Of a stretch of DNA of 64,000 nucleotides, positions 51,433 through 59,697 are shown piece after piece (positions within the stretch are counted from its first letter, which is position 1; each line of letters begins with the position of its first letter). Source of the DNA: Amycolatopsis circi. Lineage in GTDB: Bacteria > Actinomycetota > Actinomycetes > Mycobacteriales > Pseudonocardiaceae. Below the pieces are notes generated by a model. The model did no database searches. It worked only from the letters and a program-made list of their open reading frames with translations, and was not told the DNA's origin. The translations under genes were made by a program, and so were the position numbers. The stretch covers positions 1-64,000 of the forward strand of contig NZ_PQIA01000031.1 of assembly GCF_003385235.1 (NCBI RefSeq), written 5' to 3'.

Positions 51433-52110
51433 GTGGGACGGCACAGCAAACCCAGCAAGACGAAGACAGTCCTCCAGCGCACCGGCGCGACCGCGGCTCT
51501 CGCGGGCGCCACCCTCGGCGGCATCGGCCTCGCCGGGGCGGGCACGGCCAACGCCTTCCCGGGGCAGGCCGGCATCGTCAAGTGCGAGAGCAGCGGCAAC
51601 CCGACCGCGGTCAACAACACCGCGGCCGGCCAGCGCGCGGGCCGCCCCGCCGGCCTGTTCCAGATCGTCACGAAGACCTGGCTCGCGAACGGCGGCGGCC
51701 AGTTCGCCCCGACGGCCGACAAGGCCACCCCCGCGCAGCAGCAGACCGTCGCGGACCGGATCTACGCGAAGCAGGGCTCGGCCCCGTGGCAGTGCCGCGG
51801 CGGCTCCGGCCCGGGCAGCTACGCGGACTTCGGCGGCGACACCTCCGGCGGCTCCGCCGAGGTCGAGGCGGCGGCTGCGAAGCCGAAGGTCGAGGTCAAG
51901 GCCGAGACGAAGGTCAAGTCCGCGCCGAAGCACGCCGCGCCGACCTCGAACCCGGACGGCAGCTACACCGTCGCCGCCGGCGACACCCTGTCCGGCATCG
52001 CGAAGAACCTCAACGTGGACGGCGGCTGGCAGCACCTGCAGCAGCTGAACCAGAAGTTCATCCCGGACGCTAACCTGATCCTGGTCGGCCAGAAGATCGT
52101 CACGAAGTAA
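51433..52110 (+). CDS. Resuscitation-promoting-factor-like transglycosylase with LysM domain
   Basis: The 225-aa secreted protein has a signal peptide ending near TANA (about residue 41). A transglycosylase-like domain follows, with IVKCESSGNPTAVNNT (catalytic Glu in CES) and RPAGLFQIVTKTW. A Lys/Val/Glu-rich linker leads to a C-terminal LysM (SYTVAAGDTLSGIAKNL, LNQKFIPDANLILVGQKI). It would cleave peptidoglycan during growth or spore outgrowth and bind the wall by LysM. The Rpf domain is divergent, lacking the usual WDAVAxCE start. GTG at 51433 follows GAAGGA. Confidence 0.88.
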   Translation: MGRHSKPSKTKTVLQRTGATAALAGATLGGIGLAGAGTANAFPGQAGIVKCESSGNPTAVNNTAAGQRAGRPAGLFQIVTKTWLANGGGQFAPTADKATPAQQQTVADRIYAKQGSAPWQCRGGSGPGSYADFGGDTSGGSAEVEAAAAKPKVEVKAETKVKSAPKHAAPTSNPDGSYTVAAGDTLSGIAKNLNVDGGWQHLQQLNQKFIPDANLILVGQKIVTK

Positions 52111-52134
52111 CCCTCGCTGAGGCCCCGGCCGGGG

Positions 52135-52941
52135 CCGCGTCGCTTTCCCCCGGGCGACGCGCCCCTGCCGGCGGCCGCCGGTGCACGCGCGCGCGAAAGT
52201 GCGCTCGGGCACCGCACGCGCGCCCCGGCGGCCGGCGTGCGGAGCGGACGGGCCTGCTTTGTGGGAACACGGGCCCGTTTGCGCCGCACGCCTTGCCGCG
52301 AGGGCGAGAGCATTGGCGCGGAGTGTTTCGCCTGAGTGCGAGCCCGTTTGCGCCGCGCGCCGAAGACCGCTGAGGCGGAGTGTTTCGCACGGGTGCGGGC
52401 TCGTTTGCGCCGCACGTCTTGCCGTGCGGACGAGAGCAATGACGCAGACCGCTTCGCGCGAGTGCGGCAGGTTTGCGCTGCGCACCTTTGCCGTGAGGGT
52501 GGATCACTGTTTCGCGGGAGCGCGGGCAGGGTTGAGCCGCGCGCCTCCTGCGAGGGCGGAGGACGCGGAGGCAGACTGTTTCGCGTGAGTGAGACAGGTT
52601 TGTGCCGCGCGCTTTGCCATGAGGGCGAGAGCGCTGACGCGGACTGTTTCGCGGAAGTGCAGGCAAGTCCGTGCCGCCCGCTAGCCTTGAGGACCGAGAA
52701 CGCTAGCCCTGCACGCGGGCTACCCATAGCGAGCAGGCGGAGATTCGAGCGCAAGTTCGCTGGCTGTCTAGCCGGTGCGTTTCGCGAGTAGAGTCGAAAA
52801 CGCGCTGGGAACCGACGGTGACGCGGCGAAGTCTGTTCGCCGCCGTCGTTGTGCTCGGCCGCGTGCGAATGGGGGCGGTTCGATGGAATACCGCGAAGAA
52901 ATCCCGCGGCAGCGCGGCGCGTTCGCGGGAATTGCGCAGTG
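52135..52941 (+). repeat. Gene-free region with about seven degenerate 57-75 bp tandem repeats
   Basis: From about 52258 to 52690 the unit GTGCGGGCTCGTTTGCGCCG, then CACGTCTTGCCGTG, GACGAGAGC and GACTGTTTCGCG repeats imperfectly, with starts near 52260, 52335, 52392, 52460, 52518, 52586 and 52654. Units lose or gain bases without regard to codon phase, so the repeat is non-coding. Frames on either strand are repeat artefacts. From 52691 to 52941 nothing clear is present. Confidence 0.7.
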
Positions 52942-53664
52942 ATGAAGCCGACCTCACCTGAAGGTAATCAGGCGAGTCGCCGTCGCCGTAGGCTCGCTGG
53001 AGCAGCCGTCGGTGCGCTGGTCTTCGCCGAGATCGTCAGGTTGCTGGCGCTGTGGCGGCAGACCGGAACGTATCCGCGATACTGGGCCGCCCGCGCCGCA
53101 GAGCCATTGGCACCCAACGCGTTGCGAGTGGTCGCGTTCGGCGATTCGGCAGCCATGGGCATCGGTGCGCGACGGCCGGCGGAATGCCTGGTCGCCCGGA
53201 TCGGGGAATACCTCGCCGAGCGCACCGGACGGCCGGTGCACCTGACGAACTTCTCGACCGGCGGCGGCCGGGTCGCCACCGTCCTGGAACAGTTGCATCG
53301 GGCCGATCTGGCCAATGCCGACGCGGTGATCGTCGTGGCGGGTTCCGCGGATGCCATCGCCCGCGTGCCGCTCGGCCAATTCCGGGCGAACGTGCGCGAA
53401 CTCGTCGAGCGCGTTCCGGCGGACCGGACGATTCTGTCCGACGTGCCATTGCAGCGGGGAAGCAAGCCGTATCAACAAGCGCTCGCCGAGGTCGCGGACG
53501 GGGCGAAGGTCGCGCACGCGGATTTCGCCCGCGCGTTCCGCACCGCCCGCCGGTTCGACGTGTTCGCCGCCGACTTCACGCACGTGAACTCGCTCGGCTA
53601 CCAGATCTGGTTCTCGGCTTTCCGGCCGCACCTGGACGTGCTCGTCGCGCGGCTTTCCCGGTGA
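52942..53664 (+). CDS. SGNH/GDSL hydrolase with N-terminal membrane anchor
   Basis: The 240-aa protein has an N-terminal RRRRR stretch and a helix (AGAAVGALVFAEIVRLLAL). The GDSL block I is VVAFGDSAAMGIGARR, block II FSTGGGRVATVLEQL, and block V DFTHVNSLGYQIWF with the Asp-His pair. Block III, normally GxND, reads VAGSADAIAR, so the Asn that helps form the oxyanion hole is missing. It is likely a periplasm-facing esterase or lipase-like enzyme. ATG at 52942; GTG at 52939 is equally possible. Confidence 0.8.
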   Translation: MKPTSPEGNQASRRRRRLAGAAVGALVFAEIVRLLALWRQTGTYPRYWAARAAEPLAPNALRVVAFGDSAAMGIGARRPAECLVARIGEYLAERTGRPVHLTNFSTGGGRVATVLEQLHRADLANADAVIVVAGSADAIARVPLGQFRANVRELVERVPADRTILSDVPLQRGSKPYQQALAEVADGAKVAHADFARAFRTARRFDVFAADFTHVNSLGYQIWFSAFRPHLDVLVARLSR

Positions 53665-53674
53665 TGATGTCCGG

Positions 53675-54493
53675 CTATCGGCGCACCCGCAACGGAACAC
53701 TCCGCAACAACGACAGCGCGTCAGCACTGGCACTCCCCGGCTCGGCCTGATAGACGATCAGCTGCTGCCCAGGCGCGCTGCGCACGTCGAACGCCTGATA
53801 GGTCAGCGTCAGCGGCCCGACTGCCGGATGCACGAGATGTTTGGGCTCTCGGGTTTTCCCGCGGACCTGATGGGTTTCCCACAGCGCCCGGAACTGCTCG
53901 CTGCCCTCGCTGAGTTCCGCTACCAGTTGCGGCAGGCCGGGTTCGGACGAGGCGGCGGCTGCGCGCAGATTCGCCACAGTGGCCTGGGCAGTCCAGTCCC
54001 AGCGAGCGTAGAACTGCCGCCCCGCCGGGTCTAGGAAGGTCATTCGAGCCAGGTTGTCGGCGGTGCTGAACGGGGAGAACAGTGCGTCGGCGAGGGTGTT
54101 GGCGGCCAGGATGTCCAGGACGCGGTTGAGCACGAACGCGGGCGCGTGCGGGTGGCTGTCCATGAGCTGCCGCAGTTCGGGGCTCACGGTCTGGGGCGTG
54201 GGGGACATCACGTCGGGCGGGGCGGCGCCGGCGAGGCGGTACAGGTGTTCGCGGGCGTCGGGGTCCAGGTCCAGTGCGCGGCTGAGGGCGTCGAGCATCT
54301 GCGAGGACGGGCGGGTTTCGCGGCCCTGTTCCAAGCGTGCGTAATAGTCGACGTTCACTCCGGCGAGCACGGCGACTTCCTCGCGGCGCAGTCCTTTGAC
54401 CTTCCGCCGGCCGGAGTAGCGCACGTCGGCGTCCTCCGGGGAGCGTTGTGCGCGGCGTGCCCGCAGGAAGTCGCCCAGTTCCGTACTGCCCAT
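53675..54493 (-). CDS. XRE-family regulator with MmyB-like ligand domain
   Basis: The 272-aa regulator has the helix-turn-helix VKGLRREEVAVLAGVNVDYYARLEQGRETRPSSQMLDALSRAL. The ligand domain has NRVLDILAANTLADALF, GSEQFRALWETHQVRGKTREPKHLVHPAVGPLTL and SADALSLLR. It is divergent from two SDR genes with a 78-bp gap, the usual arrangement of this regulator with the reductase it represses. It is the third such paralogue here. Confidence 0.9.
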   Translation of the reverse strand: MGSTELGDFLRARRAQRSPEDADVRYSGRRKVKGLRREEVAVLAGVNVDYYARLEQGRETRPSSQMLDALSRALDLDPDAREHLYRLAGAAPPDVMSPTPQTVSPELRQLMDSHPHAPAFVLNRVLDILAANTLADALFSPFSTADNLARMTFLDPAGRQFYARWDWTAQATVANLRAAAASSEPGLPQLVAELSEGSEQFRALWETHQVRGKTREPKHLVHPAVGPLTLTYQAFDVRSAPGQQLIVYQAEPGSASADALSLLRSVPLRVRR

Positions 54494-54571
54494 GCGGATC
54501 AGGGTAGGCGGCGGCTGGGTGGGTGTGGCACGTCCTGTCAACGAGACCCGCAGCCGCTGAGACTGGTCGGC

Positions 54572-55312
54572 ATGACGAAAGAACTGGCAGGAAAGGTCGC
54601 GCTGGTCACGGGTGCCGCGCGCGGGGTCGGTGCGGCGACGGTCGCCTGGCTGCACGCCCGCGGGGCACGAGTGCTGGCCACGGACATCCGGTCCGAGGTG
54701 GAGCAGTTGGCCGACGAGAACGGCGTGGCCGCGCTGGTCGGCGACGTGTCCGAAGAGGACGTCGCGGTGCGGTCGGCGGCTGCGGCGCTCGAGCGGTTCG
54801 GCGGGCTCGACATCCTGGTCGCCAACGCCGGTCGTTCGGTGAACAAGCCGGTCACCGAGACGACCGCGGCGGACTGGGACGAGGTGATGTCCGTCAACGC
54901 TCGCGGTGCGTTTTTGCACGCGCGAGAGGCGTTTCGGGTGATGCGCGACAACGGCGGGGGAGCGATCGTCACGGTCGGCTCGTTCGCCAGCACGGTCGGG
55001 CTGGTCGAAGCGGCGGCGTACAGCGCGTCCAAAGGAGCGCTGGCGCAATTGACGAAGGTGCTCGCGCTGGAAGGCGGTCCGCACGGAATTCGCGCGAATG
55101 TCGTCGCTCCGGGCGTGATCGAGACCGATCTGCTCGACACTTTCCGCGCCGACAGCCGGGCCTACCTGCGGTCCTTCGGCGACGCCCATCCGCTCGGCCG
55201 GGTCGCGCAGCCCGAAGAGATCGCTGAGGTGATCGGCTTTCTGGCTTCTCCGCGGTCCGCGTTCGTCACCGGTGCGGTCGTCGCCGCCGACGGCGGCTAC
55301 ACCGCGGCCTGA
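54572..55312 (+). CDS. SDR family oxidoreductase, FabG-like
   Basis: The 246-aa classical SDR has TGAARGVGAATVAWL, ATDIRSEVEQ (an acidic residue after beta-2, favouring NAD), ANAG, SFAST...YSASKGALAQL and the C-terminal VTGAVVAADGGY. It starts 78 bp from the divergent XRE regulator and is followed 26 bp later by a second SDR. The pair may act in sequence on one substrate; none is identified. Confidence 0.88.
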   Translation: MTKELAGKVALVTGAARGVGAATVAWLHARGARVLATDIRSEVEQLADENGVAALVGDVSEEDVAVRSAAAALERFGGLDILVANAGRSVNKPVTETTAADWDEVMSVNARGAFLHAREAFRVMRDNGGGAIVTVGSFASTVGLVEAAAYSASKGALAQLTKVLALEGGPHGIRANVVAPGVIETDLLDTFRADSRAYLRSFGDAHPLGRVAQPEEIAEVIGFLASPRSAFVTGAVVAADGGYTAA

Positions 55313-55338
55313 TTTCTTTACGCAGAAAGGAATATCCC

Positions 55339-56079
55339 ATGCGACTCAGCGGCAAGGTCGCGTTGCTCACCGGAGCGACCGGCGGAATCGGACAGGCCAC
55401 GGCGGAATTGTTCGCCCGCGAGGGAGCCAGCCTGGTCGTCACCGACGTCGACCGGGAGGCCGTGGAGAAGCTCGCGGCGCGACTGGAGACCGACGTGCTG
55501 GCCGACCGGCTGGACGTCTCCTCGCCGGAAAACTGGCGCGAAACCGTCGAACGGACCCGGCAGCGCTTCGGCCGTCTTGATGTCCTGGTCAACATCGCGG
55601 GGATCGTGGACTGGCCGGGCATCGAGGACACCGCGCCGGAGAGCTGGGATCGGGTGATCGCGGTCAACCAGACCGGAACCTGGCTCGGGATGAAGACCGC
55701 GATGCCGCTGCTGCGCGCCTCCGGCAACGGATCGGTCGTGAACACTTCCTCGGTGCTGGGCCTGGTGGGCAGCGGTGCGGCTGCCGCGTACCAGGCGTCC
55801 AAAGGCGCGGTGCGGTTGCTGACCAAGACGGCCGCCGTCGAGTACGCGACTCGCGGGGTCCGGGTCAATTCGGTGCATCCGGGCGTCATCGCCACGCCGA
55901 TGATTCAGGACCTGCTCGACGACCAGGGCGACCAGCAGCCCGACATCGTCCGCACGCCGATGCGCCGCGCGGGCAGCCCCGCCGAGATCGCGCACGCGAT
56001 GCTTTTCCTGGCCAGCGACGAATCCTCATTCGTCACCGGCACCGAACTGGTCGTGGACGGCGGGCTCACCGCGTACTGA
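55339..56079 (+). CDS. SDR family oxidoreductase, FabG-like
   Basis: This second 246-aa SDR has TGATGGIGQATAELF, VVTDVDREAVEKL (Asp after beta-2, NAD-preferring), NIAGIVDWPG in place of NNAG, SSVLGLVG...YQASKGAVRLL and VTGTELVVDGGLTAY. AGAAAGGAA lies before the ATG. It is cotranscribed with the upstream SDR. The Asn of the NNAG motif keeps its place as Asn-Ile. Confidence 0.88.
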   Translation: MRLSGKVALLTGATGGIGQATAELFAREGASLVVTDVDREAVEKLAARLETDVLADRLDVSSPENWRETVERTRQRFGRLDVLVNIAGIVDWPGIEDTAPESWDRVIAVNQTGTWLGMKTAMPLLRASGNGSVVNTSSVLGLVGSGAAAAYQASKGAVRLLTKTAAVEYATRGVRVNSVHPGVIATPMIQDLLDDQGDQQPDIVRTPMRRAGSPAEIAHAMLFLASDESSFVTGTELVVDGGLTAY

Positions 56080-56092
56080 CACCGGCCTCATC

Positions 56093-56109
56093 TACTATAC
56101 GGCGTAGTA
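56093..56109. promoter_or_regulatory. BlaI-type operator before the M23 endopeptidase gene
   Basis: TACTATACGGCGTAGTA has TACTA and TAGTA arms separated by 7 bases. BlaI/MecI repressors bind TACTA-type dyads of this kind. The same architecture recurs at 59659-59675 before the L,D-transpeptidase gene, and a blaI-like gene lies between them. Confidence 0.7.
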
Positions 56110-56140
56110 CTTGGTCCCGAGGTTCGGCGAGAGGAACACC

Positions 56141-56840
56141 ATGGCGGGTGCCCGCAGGCGGCGTTCGAGCCGGGTTTCCGCTGGTGCTCGCGGCGGGTTG
56201 GGCGCGGGGCTCGTCCTGGCCGGGTTCGCGGGCGGGGCGGCGTTCGCGGCCGCGGCGCGGGCTGCTCCGGCGGAGCGGGCGAACGAGCCTCCGACGGGTA
56301 CCGGGCATGAGGTGCTGCCGACGGTCGCGCGTCCGCCGGAGAGGGAACTCGCGGTGCTGAAGTCCGCGGTCAAAGTCCGCGACGACCGGCTTGAGCGTGA
56401 CGAACAAGCGCGAGAGAAAGCCCGTCAGGAAGCCGAAAAACCCCGTGCCTACGCGCCGGTGACCGGTACGATCACCTCGAACTACGGCTCGCGGTGGGGA
56501 ACGACCCACTACGGCCTGGACGTCGCGAACGCCATCGGCACTCCGGTCCGGACGCCGCTCGCCGGGACGGTCATCGAGGCCGGTCCGGCGAGCGGCTTCG
56601 GGTTGTGGGTGCGCGTCCGGCACGAGGACGGGACCGTCACGGTGTACGGCCATCTCAATCGCTACTCGGTCACCGCCGGGCAGCGGGTGGTGGCCGGGCA
56701 GGTGATCGCCGAGGTGGGCCAACCGGGGGCGGTCGACCGGGCCGCATCTGCACTTCGAAGTGTGGACGGAGGGGGAGCGCAAGACCGATCCGCTGCGCTG
56801 GCTGCGGGGGCTCGGCGTGCGGATCGAGCCGGGCGGGTGA
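56141..56840 (+). pseudogene. M23 (LytM) peptidoglycan endopeptidase, frameshifted before the catalytic HxH
   Basis: From ATG 56141 a signal peptide or anchor, a Lys/Glu coiled stretch and the LytM fold (ITSNYGSRWGTTHYGLDVANAIGTPV, with the zinc ligands H and D) read normally to AEVG near residue 193. One extra base near 56719-56720 then shifts the frame. In the other frame the expected GPHLHFEVWTEGERKTDP with the second zinc histidine follows and ends at TGA 56838-56840. As written, the protein loses HLH and reads on to about 56917. It is either a real disabling insertion or a sequencing error in a C/G run. Confidence 0.8.
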
Positions 56841-56913
56841 CCCTCGGTGGACGTCCGCCGGAGCGTGCGCGACAATGTATGCACGTTTCACTATATGTCA
56901 GGGACGGTGCGGG

Positions 56914-57861
56914 GTGAGCGAGCACAACACGGGGCACGGCCACGGACACGGGGTGTCGGCGGGCGCGGACCGCAAGTGGCTGGTGCGGGCGCTGGTGCTG
57001 ATCGTCGGGTTCATGGCCGTCGAGCTGGTCGTCGGCCTGATCGCCGGGTCGCTCGCGCTGATCACCGACGCGGGCCACATGCTGACCGACGCCGCGTCGA
57101 TCGTGCTCGCGCTCGTCGCGATCCGGCTGGCCGCGCGTCCGGCGAAGGGTGGGTTCACCTACGGGCTCAAACGCGCGGAGATCCTGTCCGCGCAGGCCAA
57201 CGGGATCACCTTGCTGCTGCTGACCGCGTGGTTCCTCTACGAGGCGGTGACCCGGCTGATCGATCCGCCGCAGGTGCAGGGCGCGCTCGTGCTGGTGACG
57301 GCGCTGGTGGGGATCGTCGTGAACGTCGCGGCGAGCTGGTGCATCAGCCGGGCGAACCGGTCGAGCCTGAACGTCGAGGGCGCGTTCCAGCACATCCTCA
57401 ACGACCTCTACGCGTTCATCGCGACCGCGGTGGCCGGCGCGATCGTGTGGTGGACCGGCTTCGCCCGCGCCGACGCGATCGCCGCGCTGGCCGCCGCCGC
57501 GTTGATGGCGAAGGCGGGCTGGGGGCTGGTCCGCGAGTCCGGCCGGATCTTCCTGGAGGCGGCGCCTGCGGGAATCGATCCGGAGGCGGTGGGCGAGCAG
57601 GTGGCGTCGGTGCCGGACGTGGTGCAGGTGCACGACCTGCACATCTGGCAGATCACCTCGGGCGAGCCTGCGCTGTCTGCGCACGTGCTCGTGCGGCCCG
57701 CGGCGGATTGCCACGCGGTGCGCGCGGGGATCGAGGAGATCATGCGGTCCCGGCACCGGCTCGATCACACGACGCTGCAGGTGGACCACGTCGACGAGGA
57801 CCGGATCGAGCATTGCGAACGGTCGCACGGGCCGACTTACCGGTTCACTGGGCGGAGTTGA
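56914..57861 (+). CDS. Cation diffusion facilitator (CDF) metal exporter
   Basis: The 315-aa protein has a His-rich N terminus (HNTGHGHGHG), six membrane helices with the zinc-site residues in LITDAGHMLTDAASI (helix II) and HILNDLYAFIATAV (helix V), and a cytoplasmic C-terminal domain (VVQVHDLHIWQITSGEPALSAHVLV). It exports Zn, Co or similar ions with proton exchange. GTG at 56914 follows GGTGCGG. The upstream ATGTATGCACGTTTCACTATATGT stretch at 56876-56898 may be its promoter and regulator site. Its 3' end is copied in downstream repeats. Confidence 0.9.
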   Translation: MSEHNTGHGHGHGVSAGADRKWLVRALVLIVGFMAVELVVGLIAGSLALITDAGHMLTDAASIVLALVAIRLAARPAKGGFTYGLKRAEILSAQANGITLLLLTAWFLYEAVTRLIDPPQVQGALVLVTALVGIVVNVAASWCISRANRSSLNVEGAFQHILNDLYAFIATAVAGAIVWWTGFARADAIAALAAAALMAKAGWGLVRESGRIFLEAAPAGIDPEAVGEQVASVPDVVQVHDLHIWQITSGEPALSAHVLVRPAADCHAVRAGIEEIMRSRHRLDHTTLQVDHVDEDRIEHCERSHGPTYRFTGRS

Positions 57862-58200
57862 CTGCGCGAAGGGGCGGAGCTGGATGTGATCCGGCTTGGC
57901 TGGGGTCATGCCGAGGGGGCTGGGCCGAAGGCTGCGGTGTCCGCAGGGGCCGATTTGCCGGTTGACTGCGCGAAGGGGCGGAGGTGGAGGCGATCCGGCT
58001 TGGTTGGGGTCGCGCCGAGGGGGCCGGGCCGAAACCTGCGGCGTCCGCAGGGGCCGATCTGCCGCTTCGCCGGGCGGAGTTGACTGCGCGAAGGGAAGGA
58101 CCGCATGCGATCCGGTGTGGAGTGGCGCTGCAGGCCGAACACGCCGACGAGCGCCGGATGAGCACTGCGAGCGCTGAACCCGCGGAAAGAAAGGGACTGC
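57829..58200 (+). repeat. Tandem repeats copying the 3' end of the CDF gene
   Basis: Three units start at about 57829 (inside the gene), 57945 and 58050. Each has GGGCCGA(C/T), a GCGGAGTTGACTGCGCGAAGG or shorter block, ATCCGGCTTGG(C/T)TGGGGTC and a CTGCGG-GTCCGCA end; the period is about 105-117 bp. The start of the next gene is also partly copied: ATGCGATCCG occurs at 58104 and at its true start 58201. No gene lies between 57862 and 58200. Confidence 0.75.
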
Positions 58201-58383
58201 ATGCGATCCGACTTGGCCGCCGCTTCGGCCGCAGGTGGCTGGACGCTCCTGGCCATTCTCGTGGTGCTCGCGATCCTGCTGACCGCGATCGGCATCGCGC
58301 AGGCCCGCGACCCGGCCCGTCGTCGTCCGCCGCCGGAGACCGAGGCGGAGAGCGGCGAAACAACCGCCGACGAAGCCGGATAG
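58201..58383 (+). CDS. Small single-helix membrane protein
   Basis: The 60-aa product has MRSDLAAASAAGGW, one helix (LLAILVVLAILLTAIGIA) and a charged, proline- and glutamate-rich tail. AAAGGGACTGC precedes the ATG. It lies 12 bp before blaI in the same direction and could be part of that operon. The family is unknown to me. Confidence 0.6.
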   Translation: MRSDLAAASAAGGWTLLAILVVLAILLTAIGIAQARDPARRRPPPETEAESGETTADEAG

Positions 58384-58395
58384 GCGAGCCCTAGG

Positions 58396-58752
58396 ATGCG
58401 TGGCGTGCAGGGACTCGGCGAGCTGGAATCGGCGGCGATGGACGTCTTGTGGCGCGCGGGCGAAGCGCGCACGGTCCGCGAAGTGCTGGAGGAGCTGAAC
58501 CGGGAGCTGGCCTACACAACGGTCCTCACCGTGCTCGATCACTTGCACAGCAAGGGCTGGGTCGAACGCGAAAAGCGCAGCCGTGCCTACTGCTACACGC
58601 CGACCCTCTCACGCGAGGAGGCCGCGGCACGCGCGATGCGGAATCTGCTCGCCGACGTCGGCGATCCCGAAGGGGTGCTGCTGCATTTCGCGCGGTCGGC
58701 GTCCGAGGGGGAGCGGGAGGCGTTGCGGCGCGGGCTGCGGAAGCGCTCGTGA
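58396..58752 (+). CDS. blaI: BlaI/MecI/CopY-family transcriptional repressor
   Basis: The 118-aa winged-helix repressor has the family pattern LGELESAAMDVLWRAGEARTVREVLEELN, AYTTVLTVLDHLHSKGWVEREKRSRAYCYTP (recognition helix and wing) and a short dimerisation tail. BlaI is cleaved or released when its partner metalloprotease senses a signal, often a beta-lactam. Its stop overlaps the M56 gene start (GTGA). The likely operators are the TACTA-N7-TAGTA boxes at 56093 and 59659. Confidence 0.88.
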   Translation: MRGVQGLGELESAAMDVLWRAGEARTVREVLEELNRELAYTTVLTVLDHLHSKGWVEREKRSRAYCYTPTLSREEAAARAMRNLLADVGDPEGVLLHFARSASEGEREALRRGLRKRS

Positions 58753-59648
58753 TCGTCTCCGCGGCGCTCGTCGTGACTGCGGCGGTGGTGGGTGTCTGCG
58801 GACCGGCACTGCTGCGCCGGGTGTTGCGAGCCAGGATGCCCGCGCCGCTGCGGTTTGTCGCGTGGATCCTATTGCTGGGAAGCATGATCGTCGCCGGATC
58901 GGGTGCGGTGGCGGCCGCGTTTGGGCCGGGCCACGAGGTGGCGCGGCGGTTGGTTGCGTGGCTGCGTCTCGACACCTTGCGACACCACGAAGTGCTGCAC
59001 CTGGACGAGGTGGTCGGCGTATCCGGCGCGCTGCTCGCGGTCACAGCGGCAGGAGCGTTCGCGCTGGCATCAATCCGCCTGCACCGGCACCAGCTTCGCT
59101 TGCACGACCGGCATTTCGCGGAACTGTCGATGGTGTGCCGGGCAAGGGCGGGCGTCTGGTGGCTGCCGTTGGAAGAGAAACTCGCCTACAGCATCGCCGG
59201 AAAGCCTGACCTGGTCGTGCTTTCCGAAGGGCTCGCGAAGGATCTCTCCGAGCCGGAACTCGCCGCGGTGGTCGACCACGAACGGTCCCATCTGCGCGGA
59301 CGGCACCATCGGCTCGTCGGGCTCGCGCATGCGGTCTCGGCAGCACTGCCGTTCGTTCCGCTAGCCCGGCAGTCGCCGGAATTCGTTGCTGCGGCGGTGG
59401 AGTTGAGTGCGGACGCCGCGGCTGGGCGTCGGCATGGACCGGCGATCGTCAGCGCGGCGTTGGATCGGATGCATCCGGTGCGTTCGGCGGCGACCGCGCT
59501 GAGGCTGGAACACCTCGCCCGCAGTCACGGCAACGCGATGACCGGCATTCTCGCCCTCGCAACGGCAGCGTTACTCCCGGTGAGCATGGCCGCGACCCTG
59601 ATCGTCGCCGGAGCTTGGACGGCGACTCCCGCCCTGCTCCACGCCTGA
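58749..59648 (+). CDS. M56-family membrane metallopeptidase (BlaR1-like, no sensor domain)
   Basis: The 299-aa protein has several membrane helices, including VIVSAALVVTAAVVGVCGP and FVAWILLLGSMIVAGSG. It carries the zinc motif HEXXH in VVDHERSHLRGRHH near residue 177, with a downstream ELSADAAA that supplies the third ligand. Unlike staphylococcal BlaR1 it lacks a C-terminal penicillin-binding sensor, as in many actinobacterial homologues. It probably inactivates BlaI after a cell-envelope signal. It overlaps blaI by 4 bp. Confidence 0.87.
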   Translation: MIVSAALVVTAAVVGVCGPALLRRVLRARMPAPLRFVAWILLLGSMIVAGSGAVAAAFGPGHEVARRLVAWLRLDTLRHHEVLHLDEVVGVSGALLAVTAAGAFALASIRLHRHQLRLHDRHFAELSMVCRARAGVWWLPLEEKLAYSIAGKPDLVVLSEGLAKDLSEPELAAVVDHERSHLRGRHHRLVGLAHAVSAALPFVPLARQSPEFVAAAVELSADAAAGRRHGPAIVSAALDRMHPVRSAATALRLEHLARSHGNAMTGILALATAALLPVSMAATLIVAGAWTATPALLHA

Positions 59649-59658
59649 CCGCTATGAC

Positions 59659-59675
59659 TACTATGTCCGTTAGTA
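59659..59675. promoter_or_regulatory. BlaI-type operator before the L,D-transpeptidase gene
   Basis: TACTATGTCCGTTAGTA keeps the TACTA-N7-TAGTA arrangement of the box at 56093, sharing TACTAT and TAGTA. It lies 22 bp before the GTG start of the transpeptidase and 10 bp after the M56 stop, so it controls the transpeptidase separately from blaI. Confidence 0.7.
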
Positions 59676-59697
59676 ATCGTGAACGGGGGCGGATCAG

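Noticed and set aside
52100-52791. Several long frames on both strands after rpf with repeated Arg/Ala-rich peptides
   Set aside because: They are products of the degenerate tandem repeat, whose unit lengths are not multiples of three and whose frames change from unit to unit.
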